64,000 bases of DNA from Trachythela sp. YZ-2020 (Eukaryota; Cnidaria; Anthozoa; Malacalcyonacea; Clavulariidae), in contig JADLSH010000052.1 in NCBI GenBank assembly GCA_016169945.1, forward strand, positions 124,001 through 188,000, read 5' to 3'. The number at the start of each line of letters is the position of its first letter. The stretch's first letter is position 1. This document shows positions 51,371 to 62,516 of this stretch, one piece after another. The position numbers and the translations under genes are program-made. Under the pieces are notes generated by a model. It saw only the letters and a program-made list of their open reading frames with translations, made no database searches and was not told where the DNA came from.

Positions 51371-54086
51371 ACAAGTGTGGTTTCAGACGGAAAGTTTTCG
51401 TATCAACAGTGGCGGCCACTTGCGGGGGAGGAAGAGAGGGAGCGAGGGGAAAGCCTGCGAATGATAGCTGAATAACCGTGTAACGAAGCTGTAACAATAC
51501 TTTTACAACCGTGAAAGCATTGGTATATGATTAAATTGAGCAAATTCGCATGAAATTTAAGGCAAAAAGGTTTAGTGAACTGAGATTTGAAGAACGGTCC
51601 AAAATCCCTAAATGCCCTCTCTCCCCCACAATAGAGAACTTAAGCATGTAGGAAGGGGAACGCGACGACGACGGCTTAAAAATACAATGAGTCGATGAAA
51701 AGAAATGAATAATTAAAGTTCCACGGGAGATTTAGACGTGGTCTTCGGTCTGTTTACAACGGCAAATCACAGATTTTCAAGCCTTATATACAACGCCTGC
51801 AATTCAAGCTGAAACAAGTGCTACTTCAAATTGGTTCAGTAGAACTCTTCTCAACCATAAAGCCCATATCTTTAACTTCTTAAACTGTATTAAATTCATA
51901 CGATTGATAATACACGACAAGTTTTCTTTACTATAATTTATTTGAAGGAGTTTGTTTTGGCCGTCGTCGTCGCGTTGCCGTCCTACATGCTTAAGTTCTC
52001 TATTATTTCGCAAAGTTTCCGCCACTGCATGTCAAGGTGTTCAATATGTCATAACACTTAGCATAACAATAGTGCATCAAGCAACGATGCAGTGATGTTC
52101 GGATTCGTATGTTCTATTGTCTTTTCCATTGTTAGAAAATCATCCCACTGGGCCATCCAGTCACTCATTTGTGAAGTTTGCAAAACACCCGTTCACAAAA
52201 TAGATAAAGAAATAAACATGAATGTGTTTCGCACAAAAACAAATCAACTGTATTTAGGAAAACCTGCAAATGTACTTATATCTAATACTACTGATGATCT
52301 ATCTCTGCAATCAGTGAAGACTGATTTATCCCTGCCATCAGCTAAGAATAATCTCCAATCATTTGTAATCAGTGTTACAACACAACACAAAGATAAATCA
52401 AACTGTGACTTATTAAGATTTCTCTGTTCCTCTGACCAAATTATTTTACTGACATGCCTTCGCCTAGCAGACCTTCTGATAATTTGGTCGATTCTTTGGT
52501 CCGATTGTAATGTGATCTTCCATATTTCACATCGGCGAACATCACGTGATGACGACATCCAGACCAAATGTAAACTAAGTGCTTTTGACATAAAAAGACA
52601 TAATGTAGACATCTACACTTTACCACGGTTATCTTGAGTTTTAGTCCATTAAATTGAATGTACAACGTCATGACCGCTCACCTTATGATGACTGCCATGT
52701 TGGGATGAATTTACTGATTTACAAAAGATTTGCGGATCTATCTCTGCAATCAGTGAAGACTGATTTATCCCTGCCATCAGCTAAGAATAATCTCCAATCA
52801 TTTAGGACTAGTGTTCATACAACACACAAAAAGCAAGATAAATCCAGACTTATTAAGATTAAGACGTTCTCTGACCAAATTATTTTACTGACATGCCTTC
52901 GCCTAGCAGACCTTCTGATAATTTGGTCGATTCTTTGGTCCGATTGTAATGTGATCTTCCATATTTCACATCGGCGAACATCACGTGATGACGACATCTG
53001 CGACCAAATGTAAACCATGCTTTGTGGGAAAAAGACATAATGTAGATATCTACTTTACCACGGGTATTGGGGAGAGTTTTATCTCATTAAATTGAATGTA
53101 CAACGTAGGTGGTTCTCACCTTACATCATGACCGCCATGTTGGATGAATTTACTGATTTACAAAAGATATTCTTTTCCAATTCTAATTTCGTCCAACATG
53201 GTGAAATCTCCTGGTCTTTGCTTTGGATCTTTGAGAATTGGTTGCACAGCACCTATAGACCACTTTCACTGTATACTACATACATTTTACAGTATACTAC
53301 GTACATTTACACAAGACCGAACGTCCGGCTCCATTTGTTCACAAGAGAATTCGTGCAGTTAGATTTGCTCGACTTCGTCTGGTTTCATGCGTCCTGTGAA
53401 CTGGAAAGACGGATCGTACAAATTTGAGATCGTATCTGCCGCTCTCGAATAAGCGCCGCACAACAACACGGAGCTTACGGAATTGTTCGAGCTGAAAACA
53501 CCTACAGTACATCTCAATCTTTAATCTGCCTCGGACATTTATTTTCATGTATTACATTGTTTTTAAGTTCAAAGTGAGTATAGTTCAATGCTCTATCGTT
53601 AAACTCTCTCTCCAGAACTTCGGGAAATGCGCAATTCCGTTGTGAAGGTAGAACAAATACCATAATTTTTAAAGAGCGCCGCCCTCGAATAAGCGCCTCA
53701 ACGAAAACACTAAAAATATAAATAAGAGCGCCGGGGTGCTCGAACGAGTACATACGCCGGGTAGGGTTTTGTACTCATCCAATCGTCCTGTCCCCGTGTG
53801 AAACTGACTGCAATATATTTCCAATAAACCTGTGTTGAAATCAGTTCATGTACAGTCATCTACGGTATATAAACGAGTTCAGTACAAGTACAAGTTAAAT
53901 GTATATATTTTTTTAATAATGAATAGCCATTTATTCCTTTACACAAACAGAGAGAATATGAAAATCTTTCGTGATTGTTATGATAATTAAAGTGCTGTTC
54001 TAGACAGTGGCAAGAAAATACGTGTGCTGTATTTATAGTTCCTTGTCTTGCTGATCCAAACTCTACACCTAACGTACCCTCCCCCC
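51371..54086. other. Downstream of TIF1: MITE relic and duplicated repeat
   Basis: 51407-51600 is a diverged copy of the CAGTGGCGGA MITE. About 52288-52562 and 52735-53000 are tandem copies of one sequence (CTATCTCTGCAATCAGTGAA ... CATCGGCGAACATCACGTGA). 53420-53760 is a GGCGCTTATTCGAG-type repeat, mirrored at 60360-60760. The frame at 52092-52637 runs through these repeats and is not accepted as a gene. Confidence 0.5.
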
Positions 54087-54197
54087 TGATATAAAGAGAA
54101 GAGTCGTCTTGTAGTTTGTAATATCTATATTCCCCTTACTACACGTGTTCCCTAAATACCATCGTTCACAGGGTGTGATGATCACGTGGATACCACA
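54087..54197 (-). repeat. Gypsy 3' LTR
   Basis: On the minus strand it runs from TGTGGTATCCACGTG to TTATATCA. Two CACGTG sites lie at 54142-54147 and 54183-54188. It matches 59934-60040 and 62408-62516. Confidence 0.8.
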
Positions 54198-54979
54198 TTC
54201 CTCCTATACTTTAAAGTACTTGTGTTCCGTTTAGTAAATAACAACAAATAACATAATATCAATAAATAAGAATACTTATTGTAAGACTCTGTTTTTAGTC
54301 CAACTTTCTAACGTCTTCATGTTTCATAGTCTCTGAGCCAGCTTGGTGGTTGTCTTTCGCGTTCCGGTCTTGCCATTCCTGCTTCTGCATTGACATCGTT
54401 TGCTCCTTCGTTATCTTGTTCGATATCAACCTCATCATAGTCTTCGTCTTCACCTTGCTCGTTGTGGTCTGATTGAATCGTTTGTATCATTTTCAGCCTC
54501 GTGTATCTCCTCACCGTCCCTTTTACTACTTTGGGGTAGACTCCCATATAACTTGCGAAACTTTTAAGCATCTCTCGTTATTGACCAGTCGTTTGTGCTT
54601 GCAGTAATCATTGACCCTTTTACGTTTGTAATTGTTAATGGTGTTGGATTAAACACAGTTGTAAGCTTATTTTCTGCATCACAACAACCTGATCTCCGAT
54701 CCTTTTAGACGGTGTTCCTTGGCACCAGTGTCTCTGGAAACCATTTTGGCTACCACTTGTTCTCTTTCGACGATGTCATCACAGTATGTCTCCATTGGTA
54801 GTTTCGTTCGCATCTCGCGTCCCCCGTGCATAGCTGCAAATGGGCTTCTCTTTGTTGTCGTATGTGGGCTCGCTTGGTAAGACTGAAGAAAGGTCGTGGC
54901 TGCATTTAATTTCGCATTGATTTCTCTTCCACGTGGCCAGCTTGTATGGCTTCTTTCTTACATCTGTTGAATCGTTCCA

Positions 54980-56185
54980 ATATGTTTTTTCAATTCTATT
55001 ACACGTTAATCTATTCACATTTACTTTACTGCTGTACACTCTGGGGAAACGCAAGCAATGAACTATTACCCTGCTTGCTAAAATTACAAAAACGAGCCGC
55101 AAGATTAATTCTTGAACAAGGCCCAGATGTGCCTTCCCTTCAACTGTTCCGCAACTTGAGCTGGATTCCGATTTTAATATTATAAAAATGATAAAAATTT
55201 TGGTTGTGTTCAATACTTTAAAAACATCCTGGCCTTTGGATCTACGCAAATTATTCATGTTTGTAAGTGACTCTCATCCAATCTCAACACGATCGTCCAC
55301 CACTGATTTAACAGTTCCCTTAGTAAAGTCTCAAGTCTCAAGTCTAAGATATCTTATAGTGGTGCAAGATTGTTCCATTCATTACCTCTCGATTAGGCTT
55401 TTCTCGATTGTGCTAGCATAATTTTTGGGATAATTGGCATATTTATATAAATTTCAAAGCAAAATACTATAGCTGTGACAAGTTTCATGCCTTATACTGG
55501 TGCGTTAAAGCTTTCTTCAATCAAGTTAGGTCATCCTCTGGAAATACGTTTTTAAAATATTAAGACCCATTCCACTACTGTACTCCACAATCTCATCAAA
55601 AATTCAAAATGGCGTTAGCGACGACGGGAGATGATTTAGAGGTCATACAAGAAATGCAGGAGGTTGACACTCCTGACAGTGATGCCGATAGGCCAGCACC
55701 TGCTGAAATTTGTCGGAAGCGTTGGTGGAGCCTCTGACGTAAAGAATATTTCACTGTTAGAACTTATTTTCTCTCACAATTCACAAATAAGTTAAATTAT
55801 GAACTTTAGAGTGTATTTTGTCTATAGCATTATTTAATAAAATCTAGCATATTTTTGTAATGCAGCATAATTCGAGCAAAATTAAGGGGGAAAACGAGCA
55901 TTGCTAATGGCATAATATGCCAGTTTTACGAGCACAATCGAGAAAAGCCTACTCTCGATCTATAAGAGACATTGAAAATCATTCAGTTAGCTCTTTTAAA
56001 AACAAACTCAAAACCTACTTTATCAAACTAAATCACGAAGTTGACGATCTCAGTAGATTTTCTTGTGTTGAATGCAAATATATTATTAAGTGTCAATGTT
56101 ATACCTAATATTCCAAATACATTGGGAAGAATACTGTAATAGTAACAATGTAACTCCCTCTTGAAATAAAGTTTTTATTATTATA
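54980..56185 (+). mobile_element. 5'-truncated LINE inserted in the Gypsy integrase
   Basis: Plus-strand coding remnants are YYTLIYSHLLYCCTLWGNAS, LLKLQKRAARLILEQG, then SRSIRDIENHSVSSFKNKLK at the end. These match the C-terminal region of CR1/L2/jockey-type RT proteins. It ends with AATAAAGTTTTTATTATTAT. No clear target duplication is seen. It is interrupted by the MITE at 55394-55951. Confidence 0.75.
55394..55951. mobile_element. hAT-type MITE, 558 bp, 8-bp target duplication
   Basis: The ends are TAGGCTTTTCTCGATTGTGC and GCACAATCGAGAAAAGCCTA. CTCTCGAT is duplicated at 55386-55393 and 55952-55959. A short frame at 55610-55738 (MALATTGDDLEVIQEMQEVD ...) may be a relic of the parent transposase gene; it has 42 codons and ends in a stop. 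Confidence 0.85.
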
Positions 56186-56528
56186 CAGTTCCATTTGCCC
56201 GTGGCCACTCCGGTGTTATATGTTTTAACACGAATCCTTGTTTCGACTCGAATGATTTGATCTCTGCGGATTGAAACGGCTGATCATTATCTGACTGACA
56301 TACCGCTGGTATGCCTTTATTGGCGAATATGCATTGCATCACGTTGATGGTGGTTTTTGCTGTTGGTGGTTGCCTGAAGAATGCGATTTCGGGCCAGTGG
56401 CTGTATCTGTCGATCATCACGAATATGTATTCCCCGTTGGGATATGGCCCTTGAAAATCCATTTCAACGAATTGCCAAGGTCCCTTTGGTAATTCTCAAG
56501 CTTTGATAGGCTCGTGGTATCGACTTGG

Positions 56529-58682
56529 TTACGTTGTTCGGCAAGCAAGGCATTCTTTGATTTTGCGTTCCACTTTGGCATCGAGGCCAGGAAACCAACA
56601 AAATTGTCGGATGAAAGATTTCGTCTTGCTCATTCCCTGATGACTCTCATGACCCAACTCGATAACTCGTTGTTGTAAAGTTTCAGGTACGATTAATTGT
56701 TTTCCGCGATAAATTACTCCGTCTATGATATGCAAGTCGTATTTAACCTCAGCTGCCATATATGGCAAAAGTTCTTCATCTGTTTCATTCTGGCCAGTAC
56801 GTACGGTGTACAGAAGTTTCGTGAGAGTTGCGTTCTTACGTGTTTCTTCTCTGATTTCCAGTATGGTAACTGCTGCGGGGTTGTCGATTAACATAACTCT
56901 TTCCGCTCCGACCACGGTCCGAGCGAATTCGTCAATTGCCTGGACGTGGCTTGAGATGGCATGCGTTCTTGGGTGTCTGGATAAGTAATCCGGCGATGTT
57001 GGTCTTCCCTGGTCGATATTCCACAACATACTCGCAATCCTGTATGCATGGAGATCCATAATACACTTCTCGATGCGGGGTGGTAAGTCACCTGCGTCTT
57101 TGTTGAAAATCGCTTGCAGTGGTTTGTGGTCTGTGATCACTTTGAATTGTTCTGCTCCCAAGAGGTCTTTTCTCAGCTTCTTGATCCCCCATCTGATGGC
57201 AAGAGCCTCTCTCTCGGTAGTTGAATAATTGGATTCTGGTGGGTTAAGGATTTAAATACCACAGGGCGGAAACCTTCCGCTGTCGATCATTTCTGCAAAA
57301 GAACCGCTCCAAAACCATCAAGGCTTGCATCTACCACTAACTGCGTTTCTCGACCAATCTCGTATGGTTGCAATTCTCGTATGGCGTGTCTTCTTGTAAG
57401 GCTTGTTGTAGCTCTTTAAAGGCATGTTGGTGTTTCTCTTCCCAGTCCCATGTGCCTTTCAACAATTCTCGAAGGGGCGCTGTGATTTTGGCGTAGTTGG
57501 GTATGAATCGCTCGCTAAACCCTGCCATGCCCAAGAGTGATCTGAGCTCTTCCTTACTCTTTGGTTGACAGGCGGGGTGGAGGGCCTCTACTTTGGTCGG
57601 GTGGGGTTTGATACCTTCCTTATTGAAAATGAGTCCAACAAATGGTGTTTGTTCAACTGGCATTTTTCTGTGTTAGCCGTCGTGCCGTTGTCCCGTAATC
57701 TTACGAGGACAAGTTCCAGTGCTTCGTCGTGTTCTTTTACAGATCCGGTTATCAGGATGTCGTCTGCGATGTTGATTTGGTTTGGTATACCTGCAACGAT
57801 GTTTCGCATTTCGTTTTGTAGGATGTCTTGCGCCGATTTTGTGCCATAATTCAGTCGCTTATAACGATACAATCCGTCTGGACCGTAGAAGGTCGTGATC
57901 TTGCGTGATTCTGCGGTAAGCTCGAACTGGTGATACGCGCGCCTCGCGTAAATCCAATTTGGAGAACTTCTTCTCACCATGAAACTTGTTGATCACGTCT
58001 TCCATCGTGGATAATTGAGTGTATGGGCGGAGAATAGCCTTGTTTGCGATCCTCATATCTACACATAGGCGAATCTGATCAGAATTTGGTTTTGGAGCAA
58101 TGACTGTTGGGCTGACCCAGGTACGTGTTTCGTCGTCTGGTACTTTCTCTATGATGTCTTGACTTAACAAGAAGGCAATCTTTGCTTCTGCTTTGTCTGC
58201 GAGGTTGTATGGTACACGTCTTGGCTTTTGGACAACTGGAGTCACCGTCTCATCTGTCATTATGGTCACTTGTTTGCCGACAGCTTTCCCGATATTTGGA
58301 CTGAAAACTTCGCTGTGGGTCTCCAAGATTCTTCTTACGTTGGGGCGGACTTTCTGCGATACTTCTGCAAGGTCTGTTTTTTCGTTGATTTGTTGGACAA
58401 GGAATTTCTCGTTGTACTGGACAAGCCCGAGCTTTCTTAGTGAGGTTTCCGACAAGAGTGGGAAGATGATGCTTCCTTTGTAACGACGATGGTAGTTTCC
58501 AGGCTCTTTTCACCGGCGCATAATACTGCTTGAAATTGACCAACTAGGTCAAGGCTTCGACTGCTGCCATACGCAAACCATCTAATTGAAGATGGGGAAA
58601 GGGTGGCTTTTCCTCCCACCTCTTTCTCATACTCTCGTAGGTGTCGTTCGTCCATGATGTCTCTTCTGGCACCTGTGTCCGG
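56529..58682 (-). pseudogene. Gypsy pol: protease, reverse transcriptase, RNase H, integrase zinc domain
   Basis: Pieces in order: 58655-58437 (protease, next to DTGA), 58455-57859 (RT start: VVQKPRRVPYNL, KLDL), 57980-57588 (RT palm with the ADD of NIADDILI), 57663-57337 (thumb, FVGLIFNKEGIKPHP), then a broken stretch, and 57161-56529 (RNase H: KVITDHKPLQAIF; integrase zinc domain H-x-H...CLACRTT). Frame changes lie near 57950, 57660 and 57160-57340. It is not functional. Confidence 0.82.
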
Positions 58683-59751
58683 TTAACATGTCACCTCGTG
58701 ACCATTGATTTTGGCTTTGATCAGAGCGGGGCGTGTTCCTACTTTAAAAATCTGGTCGTCTGTTGTCGCTTGCCCATACTCGACGTTTGTGTTGTTTGTC
58801 AAGTGTATTGATCCCGGAAGTCCCGGCTCCATTTCTGCAACTTTTGCTACCTGCTCATCACAGTCGGTCTCATCGGTATCACTCGGGTTGGGCTTTTCTT
58901 TAACACTGTTTACCAACTTTTTAAAACAAACTTTGGCAAAATGTCCTGTTTTCTTGCAAAAATCACATTGTTTTCCTAGAGCTGGGCATTCTCCTCTGAT
59001 TTTGTGTCTTCGATTTCCACAGCGCAAGCATTGTCCTTCGTCTCTGCCTTTGCTTTCATATCTGATTTTGTCTTTTTCTTGTGCCTCTTCCTTCCGTTGG
59101 TGTAAACCTTTAAATGGGTGTCGTTGCTTCACATTATTTACCTTCTCTTTCTCCCCGTCGTTTTTGTGCATGACCTCGTTCATGGCCATGGCATCTTCTC
59201 TCTTTCGTGCTTTCTCCAGTAGCTGATCAAGTTAGCTGATCATTTGGAAACATATCAATCGTAGTTGATCGTCATGTAAGAAAGTTGCTTATAATGAGAC
59301 ATTTTATCATTTTGTCTGCGGACCAGTTTGCAAAATCGCATTTCTCAGCCGCTTTCCGTAGTCTGGCTGCGTAGTTCCCAGTCCTCTCGCCTTCTTCCGG
59401 TTTCACTCGCATGAGCTCGAATAAAGCGAAGTCATTTGACTTTTGGCGAAGGAAGTATTGATTTAATTTTTCCTTCGATTGTCGATAATCCGTCCACTGC
59501 TCACTGGAAACGCTTGTCGGTCTGGTAGGAGAAGGCAATGAATCGTGGATATCCTCTACTTGTATCCCAGCGTAAATCAGCAACGCCATTTGTGCTGTTT
59601 CGCTGTTTTCTGCTTCGTCGGGGCTGCAGCCATTGTATTTGAGGTCTCTCTCGAATCTTTCCAACCATCTCTCCCACCGTTTGCCTAAATTTAGCCTGTC
59701 TCCGTGTGGATCAAATGGGAGGATTTTAAGCTTTGGTCCTTTCGTGGCCAT
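58683..59751 (-). pseudogene. Gypsy gag with two zinc knuckles
   Basis: The start at 59751 (MATKGPKLKILPFDPHGDR) gives 159 residues of capsid-like Gag (WLERFERDLKYNG) to a stop at 59272. A disrupted stretch follows, then 59189-58683 continues with a basic linker and the knuckles CLRCGNRRHKIRGEC and CDFCKKTGHFAKVC, ending before the protease. A TAA falls a few codons before the protease Asp-Thr-Gly-Ala motif. Confidence 0.8.
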
Positions 59752-59933
59752 AATAATCGAAATTAAATAAGTTTAAAGCGTCAATAATTTCCGTTTACTC
59801 GCCTCGTAAAAGTTCCGTTTACTGTTGAATACACTCTGGGTCCGCCTGTAATTCTTCGTATTTATTTGCTTATTTATACCGAATTACTTTTCCAGTCCTC
59901 TTAGCTTCGTTTTTTCTAGATCCTCGTCGCCAG

Positions 59934-60040
59934 TGATATAAAGACAAGAGTTTTGTAGTTTGTAATATCTATATTCCCCTAACTGCACGTGTTCCATAAA
60001 TACCATCGTTCACACGGTGTGATGATCACGTGGGTACCAC
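59934..60040 (-). repeat. Gypsy 5' LTR
   Basis: It matches the 3' LTR with scattered substitutions. The outer end is slightly altered (GTACCACGCA), so the exact boundary and the target duplication (possibly CCCC) are uncertain. Confidence 0.78.
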
Positions 60041-60359
60041 GCACCCCTCCCCACTTGCCCGTTGCACCGAATAGTTACTTGTTCTGAATAATTAGCACGC
60101 GCTAAATTCAAATCGGGCGCACGCTTACGCCGATCCATATTGATCCTTCACGTTTGGTAGAAATTTCTAGTGGTTATAGCCTATAAGTAGCTAGGCTATT
60201 TTCCAAAACACCATTTGTAAACAAATCGAAAAATACTGAAAGTCGAAGGAAATAGTGTCAGCACTCATGTTATGCTTTTAAATCTCGCTAAAGCTTTCCT
60301 ATATATTTTCAAATACTTTGCAGTTTGTGCTAGTAGCTTCATATTTCACACAATTTTTA

Positions 60360-60760
60360 GTGGTTTCGATGCGGCGCTTATTCCAGAGTGGCGCTCTTTA
60401 AAAATTATTCTATTTGTAATATTTGTATCTGCCTAAGTTCACAACGTACGGAATTGCGCATTTCCAATGTTCTGGAGAGAGATCTAGCTAGAGTTTAGCG
60501 GCTGAGCATTGAAATGTACTCACTTTGAACTTAAAAACAATGTGGTACCAGATAGTAAATGTCTGAGGCTGATTAACGATTGAGAATTAAGAATTGTAGT
60601 TGCTTTTAGCTCCAACAATTCCATCTAACGGTGCTTCGATTAGGCGCCACGTTGTTGTGAAACTTGTGCGGCGCCTATTCGAGGGCGGCGCACTTTAATA
60701 TTTTTGCTCTCATATCTGACGCATATCCGGCGCTTAAACGAGTAAATACGGTATTCATTT
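60360..60760. repeat. GGCGCTTATTCGAG repeat copy
   Basis: It shares in reverse orientation several blocks with 53420-53760, such as CACTTTGAACTTAAAAACAA and GGAATTGCGCATTTCC-like words. It ends in GGCGCTTAAACGAGTAAATA. A MITE family with GTATTTACTCG-AATAAGCGCC ends is likely. Confidence 0.6.
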
Positions 60761-61081
60761 TTCAACATTCATTATTTATTTCTTACATAAACCTGTTATT
60801 CATTATACATTATACATCCCCATAAGATAATAAAAATGATTCCTACCTTATACCTGCGCTTCAATACTGACTGTTTTTTTAGTTTTGCTTAATTTATTCA
60901 TTCAGTTTCTTCTCGTGTTCTCGATGGGAGAATCAATTACTTCTGATCTGATTGAAAAATAGACAATTTCTCCGAGAACTGCTAAAGTGAACATTTTCAA
61001 TGATTTTAGCCTTAAAGCAGTTCTCGGAGAAATTATTTTTTCATTCTCTTTGCATTCATAAAGCTTTGTTTAACTGGGATT

Positions 61082-61239
61082 CAGTAGCGTAGCCAGCCCG
61101 CCGATTTAGTCCCGCTATGCAAATTTGTTCGTGTTCCGATTATTGACGGTGAAAACAATCAATTTCTAAAGAAATGAATTATGATAATGATTTGAAATTT
61201 GCATAGTGGGACCAAATCGGCGGGCTGGCTGCGCCACTG
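61082..61239. mobile_element. hAT-type MITE, 158 bp, 8-bp target duplication
   Basis: The ends are CAGTAGCGTAGCCAGCCCGC and GCGGGCTGGCTGCGCCACTG. CTGGGATT is duplicated at 61074-61081 and 61240-61247. The mirror extends inward (GCTATGCAAATTT / AAATTTGCATAGT). Confidence 0.88.
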
Positions 61240-61621
61240 CTGGGATTGAAGCACTCACATTAATTTCTTGTTCAGCACTTGCCATTTTAAGACGTACTAT
61301 AGGAATTAATTTATACTACGAGAGACGATGAAATTCCTGATGAATTCGCCATGTTGATATAAAGAGTGAGTTGGTTTGACGCGACGTAAGTAGTCAGCCA
61401 ATTATGAAGTTCATTATAACGTCAAAGCTTTTCACTTCACAAAAAGTTGTCCGCCATTATGTCATGGACGGTCTTCTACGTTATGCGCATGCGCGAGTTT
61501 AGGCCGGGAGAAAACTGGTAACTAGCGACCTCATGATTGGCTAATACAAAGATTTTTTTTTAATGTTGCGTCAGAATTTTAACTGCCACTTTGCAAACAT
61601 TTTTCAAAAAAAATTTTATAC

Positions 61622-61920
61622 TCGGGGCTTCGGTGGCGCAGTCGTCAGTTCGTTGAGTTCGATTCTCGCTGAGGACTATGCTAGTCACACTCATGTGAAA
61701 AGAGTAAGTCAACGCTCTGCCGAAAGTCGTGGGTTTTCTCCGGGCACTCCGGTTTCCTCCTACAGGGAACGTTGACTGGGTGGGTTAGGATATACAGATT
61801 AGGAAAGTAATATCACAATTGTTGTAAAAATAGATAATGTAGGCTACGTACATAATATAGGTAAGCGAGATACTTGATGTAATCGGTCACTGAAAAGCCC
61901 CAACGGGGAGTGAGCTGAAT
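61622..61920 (+). repeat. SINE with tRNA-like promoter
   Basis: GGGGCTTCGGTGGCGCAGTC, followed by GAGTTCGATTCTC, gives A box and B box-like elements. The body has GTGGGTTTTCTCCGGGCACTC and the end has AAGCCCCAACGGGGAGTGAG, then passes into a TATG microsatellite. The block at 17480-17590 shares the TTTTCTCCGGG core. Confidence 0.6.
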
Positions 61921-62013
61921 AATGTATGTATGTATGTATGTATGTATGTATGTATGTATGTATGTATGTATGTATGTATGTATGTATGTATGTATGTATG
62001 TATGTATGTATGT
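61921..62013. repeat. (TATG)n microsatellite
   Basis: About 22 TATG units form the tail of the SINE. The minus-strand frame reading HTYIHTYI is a by-product. Confidence 0.95.
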
Positions 62014-62407
62014 GTGTATGTATACTCAAGAGGAGAAAGTCAAGGAGAAGTCAACAGGAGAAAAAAACAGTCGAATGACCGGAAAAAGGACACAAGTTTG
62101 AAGTTCTGAAGCATTAGTGTCCATGGGTAAGTGTCTATTTTGCGTACTTGCTATTGGCGTGCAGTTTAGTTTGTGGATATTTGGCAAAGGCGTATTGATT
62201 AAGCTTATTAAAAGGTATTTTAGCAAGTCCAAACTTGAATTTAAAGAAACAACATAATCACAAAAACTTCATTTCAAAGTTAAAGTTTAAGAAAATTACT
62301 GTTCAAAAAACAGTAGAAGTTTTATGAAAATATTATATTCTTTGACGTTTTTGTGAAATGTCTAAGGTTGAATTTTACAGCAAATCAAATTTAAAAGAGT
62401 AGATAAT

Positions 62408-62516
62408 TGTGGTATCCACGTGATCATCACACCCTGTGAACGTTGGTATTTAGCGAACACGTGTAGTAAGGGGAATATAGATATTACAAAACTACAAGAC
62501 TCTTGTCTTTATATCA
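62408..62516 (+). repeat. 5' LTR of the second Gypsy copy
   Basis: 109 bp, orthologous to 59934-60040 and 54087-54197 but in opposite orientation. It contains two CACGTG sites. Confidence 0.82.

Larger units (their letters stand above)
54317..56462 (-). pseudogene. Gypsy integrase, split by a LINE
   Basis: 56462-56186 encodes the integrase core start (MDFQGPYPNGEYIFVMIDRY ... CQSDNDQPFQ, to WPRANG). The frame resumes at 54979 and runs down through RCKKEAIQAGHVEEKS, with breaks. The last piece (54571-54317) ends in RPERERQPPSWLRDYET, a typical Gypsy C-terminus. Removing 54980-56185 brings the two integrase parts together. Confidence 0.78.
54087..60040 (-). mobile_element. Ty3/Gypsy LTR retrotransposon, broken, with nested insertions
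   Basis: The LTRs are ~110 bp (3' at 54087-54197, 5' at 59934-60040). Next to the 5' LTR the minus strand reads TGGCGACGAGGATC, a primer-binding-site candidate. Next to the 3' LTR is a purine tract (AGTATAGGAGGAA). Order: gag, zinc knuckles, protease, RT, RNase H, integrase. There are several frame changes and an in-frame stop before the protease motif. Integrase is interrupted by a LINE (54980-56185) that itself holds a MITE. A second, plus-strand copy starts at 62408. Confidence 0.88.
60041..62407. other. Spacer between two head-to-head Gypsy copies
   Basis: It contains the GGCGCTTATTC repeat (60360-60760; mirror of 53420-53760), a hairpin with AATTTCTCCGAGAACTGC (about 60964 and 61018), a hAT MITE (61082-61239) and a SINE with microsatellite tail (61622-62013). 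No gene is seen. Confidence 0.5.

Noticed and set aside
52092..52637. 181-residue open frame on the plus strand
   Set aside because: It runs through a sequence tandemly repeated at 52735-53000 and no domain is recognisable. The frame is not conserved in the second copy, which has indels.
54779..55258. 159-residue minus-strand frame
   Set aside because: It is a chimera of the LINE read antisense and the Gypsy integrase tail in the wrong frame.
61844..62029. Histidine/tyrosine-rich frame on the minus strand
   Set aside because: It is a translation of the TATG microsatellite.
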